15,611 bases of DNA from Nitzschia sp. DOCU1 (taxonomy: Eukaryota > Bacillariophyta > Bacillariophyceae > Bacillariales > Bacillariaceae): the NCBI GenBank assembly GCA_951394045.1, contig CATOAN010000032.1:1-15611 (forward strand), in the 5' to 3' direction. The notes beneath the pieces are model-generated. The model worked only from the letters and a program-made list of their open reading frames with translations, did not search any database and was not told the origin of the DNA. Both the position numbers and the translations under genes were made by a program. Each line of letters starts with the position of its first letter. The stretch's first letter is position 1. This document shows positions 8,208 through 15,611 of this stretch, in pieces.

Positions 8208-9674
8208 ATGCTTCGTGTTGTCGTCTCATCTTGCTTTCACTATTGCTATCTGATCGCGTCTCCTCTGTAATAAACAGGATTGAAGTCGATTCAATCGAAT
8301 CGAATCTTGGCGGGATTCATAGTCGTATTGGTCGTTTGAAGGCGCCAGAAGTGGGAATGAATCCATCACCCAAGACTCGTAAGATTGCATGCCGCTGCTG
8401 TCGGAACGCTATTGAATCAACTCGAACATTCTTTGGTTGCCCTTGAAAATTTTGAGCAGGGTGTCCTCAGTCAATGGACGGGGACCGCGACGACTTTTCA
8501 AGCCGATCCTGAAGGGCCCTTTAACGAATACCCCACAGGCGAATCTACTACTAGACTCGCCAATGCAATTTTCAGTAACACATCGTCTCCCTATGCTTAT
8601 GCTTTCATGATGTTTCGTGTCGACCCTGGAGACGACGGGGTGGCCCAGATTAGAGGTGCTTACAAGCCCTACTTGGCAGACATTATGGTCGCTGCCGAAC
8701 TTTTTCATCGCTTTGGTTCCACGGCTGATATTGTCGCCCTGATTTCTTTGGTCAAGGGACACGACCGTCTTCCCAGTGAAGATGCTAGATTGTTGACGAC
8801 ATTGGGAGTAAAGATTCGATACTTTAGCCCGATCATCCCAGATGACTTTGGAGGCTTTTTGGCTTCGAATTTGAACAAAGTCGAGATCCTGAAAATGACA
8901 GAATATCGCCGTGTCCTCTTTCTGGACTGCGATGCCATTCCTCTTGTAAACTTGGACTATCTTTTTGAAATGAGCGAGAATGGAAGAATGAAGCCAAACA
9001 TTATTCTGGCAACAAAAAGCGTGCCAATGAATGGAGGCTTTTTCGTGTTGGAACCCACACTGGATGGGTTTGCCGAAGTGGAACATCTGATTCAGAAAAG
9101 GCTGGAGCGGGGTTATGAGAAGAAAAGGTTTGATCCAATAAATGGATGGGGTGTGGCCATCTCTGACCGTTCTCCCATCTATAGAATTTCACCACTTACA
9201 GCACATGGTGAGGTGAATGCCACCACCTGGGATTTTTTGGCGGCTAACAGTGATCAAGGCTTGTTTTACCATTACACTCGTTTCGTGCGGAGAAACGTAA
9301 CCCAAATTTTACGGGACAAGCTCCTTCACTACGGTCCAGGTCCAAATGGGACCGCCATTGTCGAGCGGGAGGAACCCATTACTAGCGAGAACAATCCGTT
9401 TGGAAATGTGACAACGCGACGTTATCGCTTTGATGACACGGTGAACACTTGTATCCATGCAGCTTGTGTTATTGGCCCATATTTGGACCACGCCCATTTC
9501 TTGGGTAGTGGGGATCTAAATGGCAAGCCTTGGAAGACCCCCCATCCGGAACAATACCGTGAGTCGACGGAACCCATCTTACATGCTATGCATTTGTGGT
9601 GGAAGACTTTGTTCCAACTCGAGGAACGCCTTGGGTTTAACTATACGGGTTTGTGGCTGGAGCCTAAAGACTAA
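8208..9674 (+). CDS. GT8 (glycogenin-like) glycosyltransferase, probably secretory pathway (452 aa model)
   Basis: Glycosyltransferase family 8: transfers a sugar from a nucleotide-sugar donor using a Mn-binding DxD site. Visible: YAYAFMMFR strand near residue 92, the DxD motif in LFLDCDAIPL (DCD at about 204-206 in this model), MNGGFFVLEP, NSDQG, and HFLGSGDLNGKPW near the C-terminus, matching the GT8 pattern HxxGxxKPW. About six N-glycosylation sequons (NTS, NAT, NVT, NGT, NVT, NYT) suggest a lumenal enzyme. The catalytic frame has no ATG upstream of the domain: it opens after a stop at 8358 and reaches only a TTG at 8385. I therefore propose a first exon 8208-8266 (MLRVVVSSCFHYCYLIASP) joined to 8375, giving a hydrophobic N-terminus suited to a signal or anchor. 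The gene ends tail-to-tail with the PqiA-like gene, 133 bp apart. Donor, acceptor and product are not identifiable. The family is sure; the 5' end is tentative. Confidence 0.9.
8267..8374 (+). other. Proposed intron 1 of the GT8 gene (108 nt)
   Basis: GTAATA donor after CCTCT and acceptor ending CCCAAG, phase 2, restoring frame between a hydrophobic ATG-started exon and the catalytic exon. The AG at 8382-8383 is an in-frame alternative that drops three residues. The donor is not the full GTAAGT consensus. Without this intron the GT8 frame lacks an ATG before its conserved region. Confidence 0.5.
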
Positions 9675-9807
9675 TGACTACATTTTATAGACAAGTGCAG
9701 CTGTGCGAATCTTTCGAATGAACGTCCACTTTTCAAAATATATTGTATTGTAGCTTCGCATACACGTCTGAAGGACATAACTCCAAGTTCATTCATTCAT
9801 AACTCTA
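9675..9807. other. Convergent 3' ends of the GT8 and PqiA-like genes
   Basis: Only 133 bp separate the two stop codons, so the transcripts probably overlap at their 3' ends. The AT-rich segment near 9736-9755 (AAAATATATTGTATTG) is a likely place for 3' end formation; no canonical AATAAA is seen on the plus strand. Confidence 0.5.
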
Positions 9808-11913
9808 TTAGACTTGATTTGTTTCAAAGACCAGTTCATGTAGTTCACCCTCGACACTTTCACTCGTTTCCTGACCGACTCCCTGAAGGCGTTCATAGTC
9901 ATGATTGGCAGGCATTACTCTAGACAAGAGACCAGTGGTCGTCAATGCCCCTAGCGGTGCTGCCGCCGCCGCCGTTGTAGTTGACCGATTGGTACCTCGC
10001 CCAACGGCCACGTACGAAACTGCAACCAACATGATTCCGCCGACGACCATGGTCCAAAATGTCCAAGGTAAAATGTTGAATTCCACTTGAAGACAAGAAC
10101 CGTCCTCAGATATTTTCGCACACGCCTTGTTTCGTATAATTGTATTAGTGATGGAAGGCATGAGCATCTGTACCATGACAATCGCAATAGCAAATACCTC
10201 CCAGGAACAAAATGCTCCGATAAAATTGACTAGATTCGCCACGGGTTCCACGGGTAACCTACATCGATCCAAGAGGGCAACGACAATCAACAAGACGGCC
10301 CGAATGACAGGCCCCAACACACAAAACAATCCAAACGTTCCCATCAACATGTAATCCCATCCTCCGTGTGCACCAGTAGTCCACATGAGACTGCGTAGGG
10401 AATAGTTTCGTTCCCAGTCCACACCTAAAATATCATGTAGCATTTGAGGACCAGCACCAAAGACCTTGCGTTCCATGGTATTCCAATCGACGGCTGCCAT
10501 GACTAGCAAAGTTGTTCCTACGACCGTAAGAAAGTATCGATACGAAAACAAATGCAGAGGTGGCCGACGGCCACGGGCGAAGAAGGATTGATCCTCGGCT
10601 GCGCCAAAGTCCAACTCTAACGGCGTTGTTCCAGCAGCATCCCCTGATAGTAGCGGCTCTCGCAGGCTTTCTTGCGCGGTTGGACTGGATGCTTCTTGTG
10701 CGGGTTGTTGTTCTTCCACTGCGGGACGATTCACCGCCATGAGAGCCCGTTCTCGTTCTTGCTGTTTGCGCAATTGTTGTTTGGCTCGATGATCAAAAAT
10801 ATCCACCATCAAACTCAACAAAATCGAAACAATCACTGCCCCACAAAACGCATAAATACCTTGCATCCCCACGACACGCAACGTCGCCATACCACCCCCA
10901 CTGGTATCCACTCCATTCAACAGACTCTTGCCGGTCGATTGAGCCCAGTCAGGTCGAGTATAAGCTTCATTCACTACACTCGTACAAGCCTTACATTTGG
11001 CACGGGTAGTAGCTTTCTTGGGATGTTCACAATGTAACTTCAATAGTTTGTTGCACAATCCCGTCTCGTCGTATTGTGATTCCACAATTTCCAAAATAGC
11101 TGGCAAATCCTCAATCAGGCCATGTTTAATGGCGTCCGGATCCACCACCCAATCCAAATTTAGAACCCCCACCATGACACACACTACTAGTACATCTGCC
11201 AACGACCACTTGCCCAATGTACTTAGCCACTGTAATGTCGTTGTCCGCCCTTTAGCTTGTTTTCGTAAAAACCACGTAGCCTGTAGCCACACCAGTTTCA
11301 AGTGAGGCCAAACTCCCGAAAAGACAATGAGCAATACCGCTGCTACTCGTGGCAATATTTTTCCTGGAATTCCCTTGGCTTTCCATAGCTCGTTAATGGC
11401 ATAATAATAGGTAAATGTTTGTACATCTCGATCTTCTTCGTAAAGCCAATGATGATTGTAATCAAGGCCCAACAAATTAAATGTTTGTTTGGTGGTAAAA
11501 TCGGTCGCGTTAGCCCAAACGTCAATGTTCGCCACGAGCCGTAATTTCCACATGTCCGCCGTTTGACCGTAATAAAATACAATATGAGTCGTCAAACACA
11601 GCGTCGGAAATAACACACGGGCTAGCCAGGGCGTCGTGTTGGCAAAGGCTAGAGCGGAAGGGGACCAGCGAAAATTAGTATTGTGGAAGGACGTCAAGGC
11701 ATGGTCGTCGTTGTCATCATCGACGTAGACGCCGTCGTCGTCGCCGTCTTCTTCTTCAATCATCAGCACTTCATTGGAAGCAGAAACAATCTCCGTAGAC
11801 GCCTCCATGCTTGCCGGCGCCGTCATTGTCGTCGTCGCCGTCTCGGAAGCCCCAGCAGCAATAGAATTTGCGCCTTCCACGCCAGACGTGGAAGGTTCTG
11901 TCATGTTAGCCAT
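9808..11913 (-). CDS. PqiA-like multi-pass membrane protein, two-half architecture (701 aa)
   Basis: Eukaryotic relative of bacterial paraquat-inducible protein A (PqiA). Bacterial PqiA is the integral-membrane partner of an MCE-type lipid transport system; the role in algae is not established. The first half has the PqiA-like segment at about 184-257: ILPRVAAVLLIVFSGVWPHL, then WLSTLGKWSLADVLVVCVMV. The second half repeats the plan at about 555-592: VEPVANLVNFIGAFCSWEVF, then MPSITNTIIR. About eight membrane segments are visible near 96-116, 186-210, 238-257, 346-370, 457-476, 521-548, 565-590 and 614-637. Between segments 3 and 4 is a loop with four cysteines (C287, C295, C307, C310), perhaps disulfide or metal linked. 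The N-terminus is Ser/Thr/Ala-rich and then strongly acidic (EEEDGDDD to about residue 70), with no obvious signal peptide. A charged linker (374-450) separates the halves and holds LREPLL, a dileucine-like sorting motif. It is longer than the roughly 400-residue bacterial proteins because of these insertions. Confidence 0.88.
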   Translation of the reverse strand: MANMTEPSTSGVEGANSIAAGASETATTTMTAPASMEASTEIVSASNEVLMIEEEDGDDDGVYVDDDNDDHALTSFHNTNFRWSPSALAFANTTPWLARVLFPTLCLTTHIVFYYGQTADMWKLRLVANIDVWANATDFTTKQTFNLLGLDYNHHWLYEEDRDVQTFTYYYAINELWKAKGIPGKILPRVAAVLLIVFSGVWPHLKLVWLQATWFLRKQAKGRTTTLQWLSTLGKWSLADVLVVCVMVGVLNLDWVVDPDAIKHGLIEDLPAILEIVESQYDETGLCNKLLKLHCEHPKKATTRAKCKACTSVVNEAYTRPDWAQSTGKSLLNGVDTSGGGMATLRVVGMQGIYAFCGAVIVSILLSLMVDIFDHRAKQQLRKQQERERALMAVNRPAVEEQQPAQEASSPTAQESLREPLLSGDAAGTTPLELDFGAAEDQSFFARGRRPPLHLFSYRYFLTVVGTTLLVMAAVDWNTMERKVFGAGPQMLHDILGVDWERNYSLRSLMWTTGAHGGWDYMLMGTFGLFCVLGPVIRAVLLIVVALLDRCRLPVEPVANLVNFIGAFCSWEVFAIAIVMVQMLMPSITNTIIRNKACAKISEDGSCLQVEFNILPWTFWTMVVGGIMLVAVSYVAVGRGTNRSTTTAAAAAPLGALTTTGLLSRVMPANHDYERLQGVGQETSESVEGELHELVFETNQV

Positions 11914-11931
11914 AATATTATTATTATTATC
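11914..11931. repeat. Short AAT/ATT microsatellite just upstream of the PqiA-like start codon
   Basis: On the coding strand the bases before the ATG at 11913 read ATAATAATAATAATATT. This sets the 5' UTR context of the start: AT-rich and unstructured. An in-frame ATG three codons on (Met4) is a possible alternative start. Confidence 0.85.
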
Positions 11932-12331
11932 GTTGGACGGGAGATAAGGCCGTCCAGCCCTTTTACGATCGACTAGATAGCAGCTGGCGGCAGTGAATCA
12001 ATCCTTCCTTTACTCTCTTGCTCTTCCTTGTCGATAGAATGGCACAACCTTGACACAAGGCCAAAGGAATAGAGAGAAGAAACAAAGCAACTGCAGAAGC
12101 AGAAAAGTGACCCAAACCACACTAAAACTACGCGACACGACCGTTTGCGCTCTGACGGTCGGTGCCGCGGTATCGTACGCGACATGCGAACAGTAAACGC
12201 CTAAAATAGTATGGTAGATTTTTATCTAACACACATATGTATGTACAGTAATATTGGCAAATACTACTGTAGAATGGGTTGGTGAGCTATCGGCACAGTA
12301 AAGTACTCGTACTACAATACTTCGTACCGGT
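11932..12331. other. Intergenic; promoter side of the PqiA-like gene, then the edge of the repeat block
   Basis: A short minus-strand frame (11973-12185, 70 aa) has a Phe/Ser/Cys-rich hydrophobic run but no homology I recognise and probably lies in the 5' UTR or promoter. Bases after about 12200 are AT-rich and resemble the following repeat unit in composition. I see no RNA gene. Confidence 0.45.
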
Positions 12332-12337
12332 AGGACT

Positions 12338-12354
12338 GTCGGAATTGTATACAC
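12338..12354 (+). repeat. Putative 5' terminal inverted repeat, unit copy 1
   Basis: GTCGGAATTGTATACAC. Its reverse complement matches 13995-14011 at 16 of 17 positions. The bases just outside (TAGGACT) are shared in part with those before copy 2 (AAGGACT). No clean target-site duplication can be defined. Confidence 0.6.
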
Positions 12355-13142
12355 GACTTCATTAGTCATACAAGTCCATTATACAGAAAGTGTATATTTT
12401 TCCGCACTACCCGGCAGTAGTATGCCACGTTATTTGCACGGTGGGATGCCGCTACTGTGGGTATGTTCGGAAATTTATACATCAATTTGTCCGAGCTGTA
12501 TAATTTTCTGCCCCCACACGAGTAGCAATCGATCGGTACGAGTAGCAGTCAATCGTACCTGTCGACTTGTTTGATCAATGCAGTCATTTAGAGATCATCA
12601 ACTCTATTGTAAGTCTGCACTTGGACGGCAACAATGAAACCGAGCTCTGTGCTTGCACCCATTGTCAATTTTGCGTCAGGTTGCCGCCAAGGTGCCTGCA
12701 AAAAACAAATAGGACAGTAGGCGTCTCTCATAGTAGGAGTCGTCGACAACATCATATTTGGTGCCCCCTTGTGCTAAAGTAGGGCTATACCAGTATTGAA
12801 TGGATTATTTAAACTAACTTTTGTCTGCTAGGGATCATAATACTACTACGGTTTCATGCTGCTAGAACGAGATGACACTACTGTTAGCAGTACTAATACT
12901 ACCCCGAAGGCGGCGGTGCTCAAACAAATGCAGCAGAAGCACGTGTCCAACTATCAATTTGGTGGTAATATACTAGTAGAGTTAAAGCAATATAGGGCAA
13001 GCACTACTGCCAGTAGTAGTATTGCAACTGGCTACTCACCAGCAATAGCAGAGTAGGTGTCGTGCTACTAGTTGTGATTGCTTGTCAATTGATAGCAGTG
13101 CCAGTCACTCTGTGAGAGCATGAAATACTAAGAATTTGCCCC

Positions 13143-13292
13143 ATGTACTATCGGTTTGCCAGCAGCAACCACAGGGTTGTCGTGGTCGTCCACAACTTTA
13201 CAGAAGTAGCAATGGAAGTTGATTGTCGCCATTGTGGAAATAAAGAACCGACCGATGATTTGAAAGTAGCCCTGGCTGCGGTGGTAGCCTAG
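13143..13292 (+). other. Small CxxC open frame inside repeat copy 1 (49 aa)
   Basis: ATG at 13143 to TAG at 13290-13292. The peptide contains EVDCRHCGNK, a CxxC pair followed by acidic residues. It is of interest only because a diverged copy of the same stretch occurs downstream at 13324-13417, with SSxH, VH, VxM and EVDCHICENK in matching order but with a +1 frame change in the middle. It vaguely recalls the first half of a retroviral-type zinc knuckle, but no His-x4-Cys half follows. Expression is doubtful. The same frame recurs at 14831-14980. Confidence 0.2.
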
Positions 13293-13417
13293 TAGTGGCA
13301 GCTTGATGTAGCCACCAATTGGTAGCAGCGGCCATGGTGGTGGCGTCATTGTCCATGCCTTTGCAGCAGTAGTAATGCAGCAGCCCAGAAGTTGATTGTC
13401 ACATTTGTGAAAATAAA
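13161..13417. repeat. Diverged internal direct repeat, copies at 13161-13244 and 13324-13417
   Basis: Two related segments about 165-173 bp apart within the unit. Both contain GAAGTTGATTGTC, then a close match through AAATAAAG and ACCG, preceded by related AGCAGC and GTCCA segments. The likeness is seen on both strands, so it does not by itself fix a coding strand. The pair recurs in unit copy 2 at 14849-14932 and 15012-15105. Confidence 0.7.
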
Positions 13418-13762
13418 GGAACAACCGCCAATTAAGTAGTGCTGCTGGCGGTGGTGGTTTGGCCAGAAAAATAGCAATGCACAATTTTCCAACCATTCTT
13501 CTTCGACCTGGCAATGAGGATTTGCCAATGTCGCAATTATCTTGTTCTTATCTTCCATTCTTCGTTGATGTCCCGACAATGAAAAGTGCTGACATCGCAT
13601 TGTAGCATGTGAAGGCAAGGGCCTTCCAATGATCCATTTAAAATCGCTGGTTGCTCAAATGTAGCTCTTCCATGGTAGTCTGTATGTCCTTATGCTGGCA
13701 GGTAGAGCCCTGAATGCACCTTAGATGGGACGGGTTGTTCAGCAATGAAGCAATGACTTCGT

Positions 13763-13857
<95 letters not shown>

Positions 13858-13858
13858 G
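13763..13858. repeat. (TTG)32 microsatellite, copy 1
   Basis: 96 uninterrupted bases of TTG, followed by CCATGATG. Frames through it read as long single-residue runs (Val, Leu or Cys on +; Thr, Gln or Asn on -), which explains several apparent open frames here. I see no interruption, a sign of a young or unstable tract. Confidence 0.98.
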
Positions 13859-13994
13859 CCATGATGCTGCCACTACTTGTGATGGTGGTGGTCGTCGTTT
13901 CGCCGCGGTCTCCCAATGCTGGGTGACCGGTCGTATTGGTCATATCCCTTCAGTCATGAGTGTTGAGTCTTATTATACACGTTCGCTCCCATGT

Positions 13995-14011
13995 GTGTAT
14001 AAAATTCCGAC
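13995..14011 (-). repeat. Putative 3' terminal inverted repeat, unit copy 1
   Basis: GTGTATAAAATTCCGAC, matching the reverse complement of 12338-12354 and of 14026-14042 at 16 of 17 positions. It sits 14 bases before the 5' repeat of copy 2, so the junction of the two units is itself a potential hairpin. Confidence 0.6.
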
Positions 14012-14025
14012 TCACTTTAAGGACT

Positions 14026-14042
14026 GTCGGAATTGTATACAC
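14026..14042 (+). repeat. Putative 5' terminal inverted repeat, unit copy 2
   Basis: Identical to 12338-12354. Together with 13995-14011 it forms an inverted pair with a 14-base spacer across the unit junction. Confidence 0.6.
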
Positions 14043-15450
14043 GACTTCATTAGTCATACAAGTCCATTATACAGAAAGTGTATATTTTTCCGCACTACCC
14101 GGCAGTAGTATGCCACGTTATTTGCACGGTGGGATGCCGCTACTGTGGGTATGTTCGGAAATTTATACATCAATTTGTCCGAGCTGTATAATTTTCTGCC
14201 CCCACACGAGTAGCAATCGATCGGTACGAGTAGCAGTCAATCGTACCTGTCGACTTGTTTGATCAATGCAGTCATTTAGAGATCATCAACTCTATTGTAA
14301 GTCTGCACTTGGACGGCAACAATGAAACCGAGCTCTGTGCTTGCACCCATTGTCAATTTTGCGTCAGGTTGCCGCCAAGGTGCCTGCAAAAAACAAATAG
14401 GACAGTAGGCGTCTCTCATAGTAGGAGTCGTCGACAACATCATATTTGGTGCCCCCTTGTGCTAAAGTAGGGCTATACCAGTATTGAATGGATTATTTAA
14501 ACTAACTTTTGTCTGCTAGGGATCATAATACTACTACGGTTTCATGCTGCTAGAACAAGATGACACTACTGTTAGCAGTACTAATACTACCCCGAAGGCG
14601 GCGGTGCTCAAACAAATGCAGCAGAAGCACGTGTCCAACTATCAATTTGGTGGTAATATACTAGTAGAGTTAAAGCAATATAGGGCAAGCACTACTGCCA
14701 GTAGTAGTATTGCAACTGGCTACTCACCAGCAATAGCAGAGTAGGTGTCATGCTACTAGTTGTGATTGCTTGTCAATTGATAGCAGTGCCAGTCACTCTG
14801 TGAGAGCATGAAATACTAAGAATTTGCCCCATGTACTATCGGTTTGCCAGCAGCAACCACAGGGTTGTCGTGGTCGTCCACAACTTTACAGAAGTAGCAA
14901 TGGAAGTTGATTGTCGCCATTGTGGAAATAAAGAACCGACCGATGATTTGAAAGTAGCCCTGGCTGCGGTGGTAGCCTAGTAGTGGCAGCTTGATGTAGC
15001 CACCAATTGGTAGCAGCGGCCATGGTGGTGGCGTCATTGTCCATGCCTTTGCAGCAGTAGTAATGCAGCAGCCCAGAAGTTGATTGTCACATTTGTGAAA
15101 ATAAAGGAACAACCGCCAATTAAGTAGTGCTGCTGGCGGTGGTGGTTTGGCCAGAAAAATAGCAATGCACAATTTTCCAACCATTCTTCTTCGACCTGGC
15201 AATGAGGATTTGCCAATGTCGCAATTATCTTGTTCTTATCTTCCATTCTTCGTTGATGTCCCGACAATGAAAAGTGCTGACATCGCATTGTAGCATGTGA
15301 AGGCAAGGGCCTTCCAATGATCCATTTAAAATCGCTGGTTGCTCAAATGTAGCTCTTCCATGGTAGTCTGTATGTCCTTATGCTGGCAGGTAGAGCCCTG
15401 AATGCACCTTAGATGGGACGGGTTGTTCAGCAATGAAGCAATGACTTCGT

Positions 15451-15611
<161 letters not shown>

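Larger units (their letters stand above)
12332..14019. repeat. 1,688-bp tandem repeat unit, copy 1
   Basis: Direct repeat of the sequence starting at 14020, with constant offset 1,688 from the first base through the start of the TTG tract. I found two differences over 12332-13762 (12869 G to A and 13062 G to A in copy 2) and no indel. It holds a (TTG)32 tract at 13763-13858, a diverged internal repeat, and near its ends 17-bp inverted repeats (12338-12354 and 13995-14011). No long credible protein is encoded: open frames are short and do not match any transposase, integrase or reverse transcriptase. It may be a non-autonomous DNA element or a recently duplicated segment. Confidence 0.95.

Noticed and set aside
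8409..9086. 225-aa minus-strand frame
   Set aside because: Antisense to the catalytic region of the GT8 gene, which carries the family motifs on the plus strand.
11973..12185. 70-aa minus-strand frame with a hydrophobic run upstream of the PqiA-like gene
   Set aside because: It ends in a stop before the main ATG, no convincing splice joins it, and it is probably 5' UTR or promoter sequence.
13128..13514. 128-aa minus-strand frame repeated at 14816-15202
   Set aside because: Its perfect conservation only reflects the recent duplication of the whole unit; there is no domain or independent sign of selection.
13638..13943. Poly-Thr protein (minus) and poly-Val protein (plus) across the TTG tract
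   Set aside because: Both are products of reading the microsatellite; their flanks match no known protein.

Overview
The window looks like nuclear DNA of a diatom (stramenopile), most like a pennate such as Phaeodactylum. The reasons are intron-poor genes, short GT-AG introns of about 85-110 nt, proteins made of paired helicase-associated (HA) domains of the kind expanded in diatoms, a eukaryotic secretory GT8 glycosyltransferase, and a large eukaryotic PqiA-like membrane protein. There are no operons, Shine-Dalgarno sites or tRNA/rRNA genes. The species call is inference, not a match.

Layout: (1) 255-1169 (-) is a low-complexity, probably nuclear protein of unknown function. (2) 1170-2846 has no convincing gene. 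(3) 2847-4119 (-) is an HA-domain gene with one clear intron, a second region that needs an intron or hides a frameshift, and a decayed third HA domain just past its double stop. (4) 5925-7025 (+) is an intact, intronless HA-domain paralogue in the opposite orientation. (5) 7832-8170 (-) is a possible 112-aa mitochondrial protein whose 3' end is a 24-bp tandem repeat kept in frame; it diverges from (6) 8208-9674 (+), a GT8 glycosyltransferase whose start codon and signal sequence probably lie on a tiny first exon. (7) 9808-11913 (-), converging on the GT8 gene, is a 701-aa two-half PqiA-like membrane protein. (8) From 12332 to the window end a 1,688-bp unit occurs in direct tandem, the second copy cut by the window edge.

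The tandem unit is the most unusual part. Over the 1,431 bp before the microsatellite the copies differ at two sites only, both CG to CA. Each unit carries a long (TTG)n tract: 32 units in copy 1, at least 53 in copy 2. Copy 1 ends in 17-bp inverted repeats (16/17 match), so the unit may be a non-autonomous TIR element or a very young tandem duplication. Inside it is a diverged internal repeat that on the + strand carries a twice-repeated CxxC peptide.

The genes do not form one pathway. The HA pair looks like an old inverted duplication of a nuclear DNA-binding gene; the GT8 and PqiA-like genes are unrelated membrane or secretory functions that happen to be neighbours.
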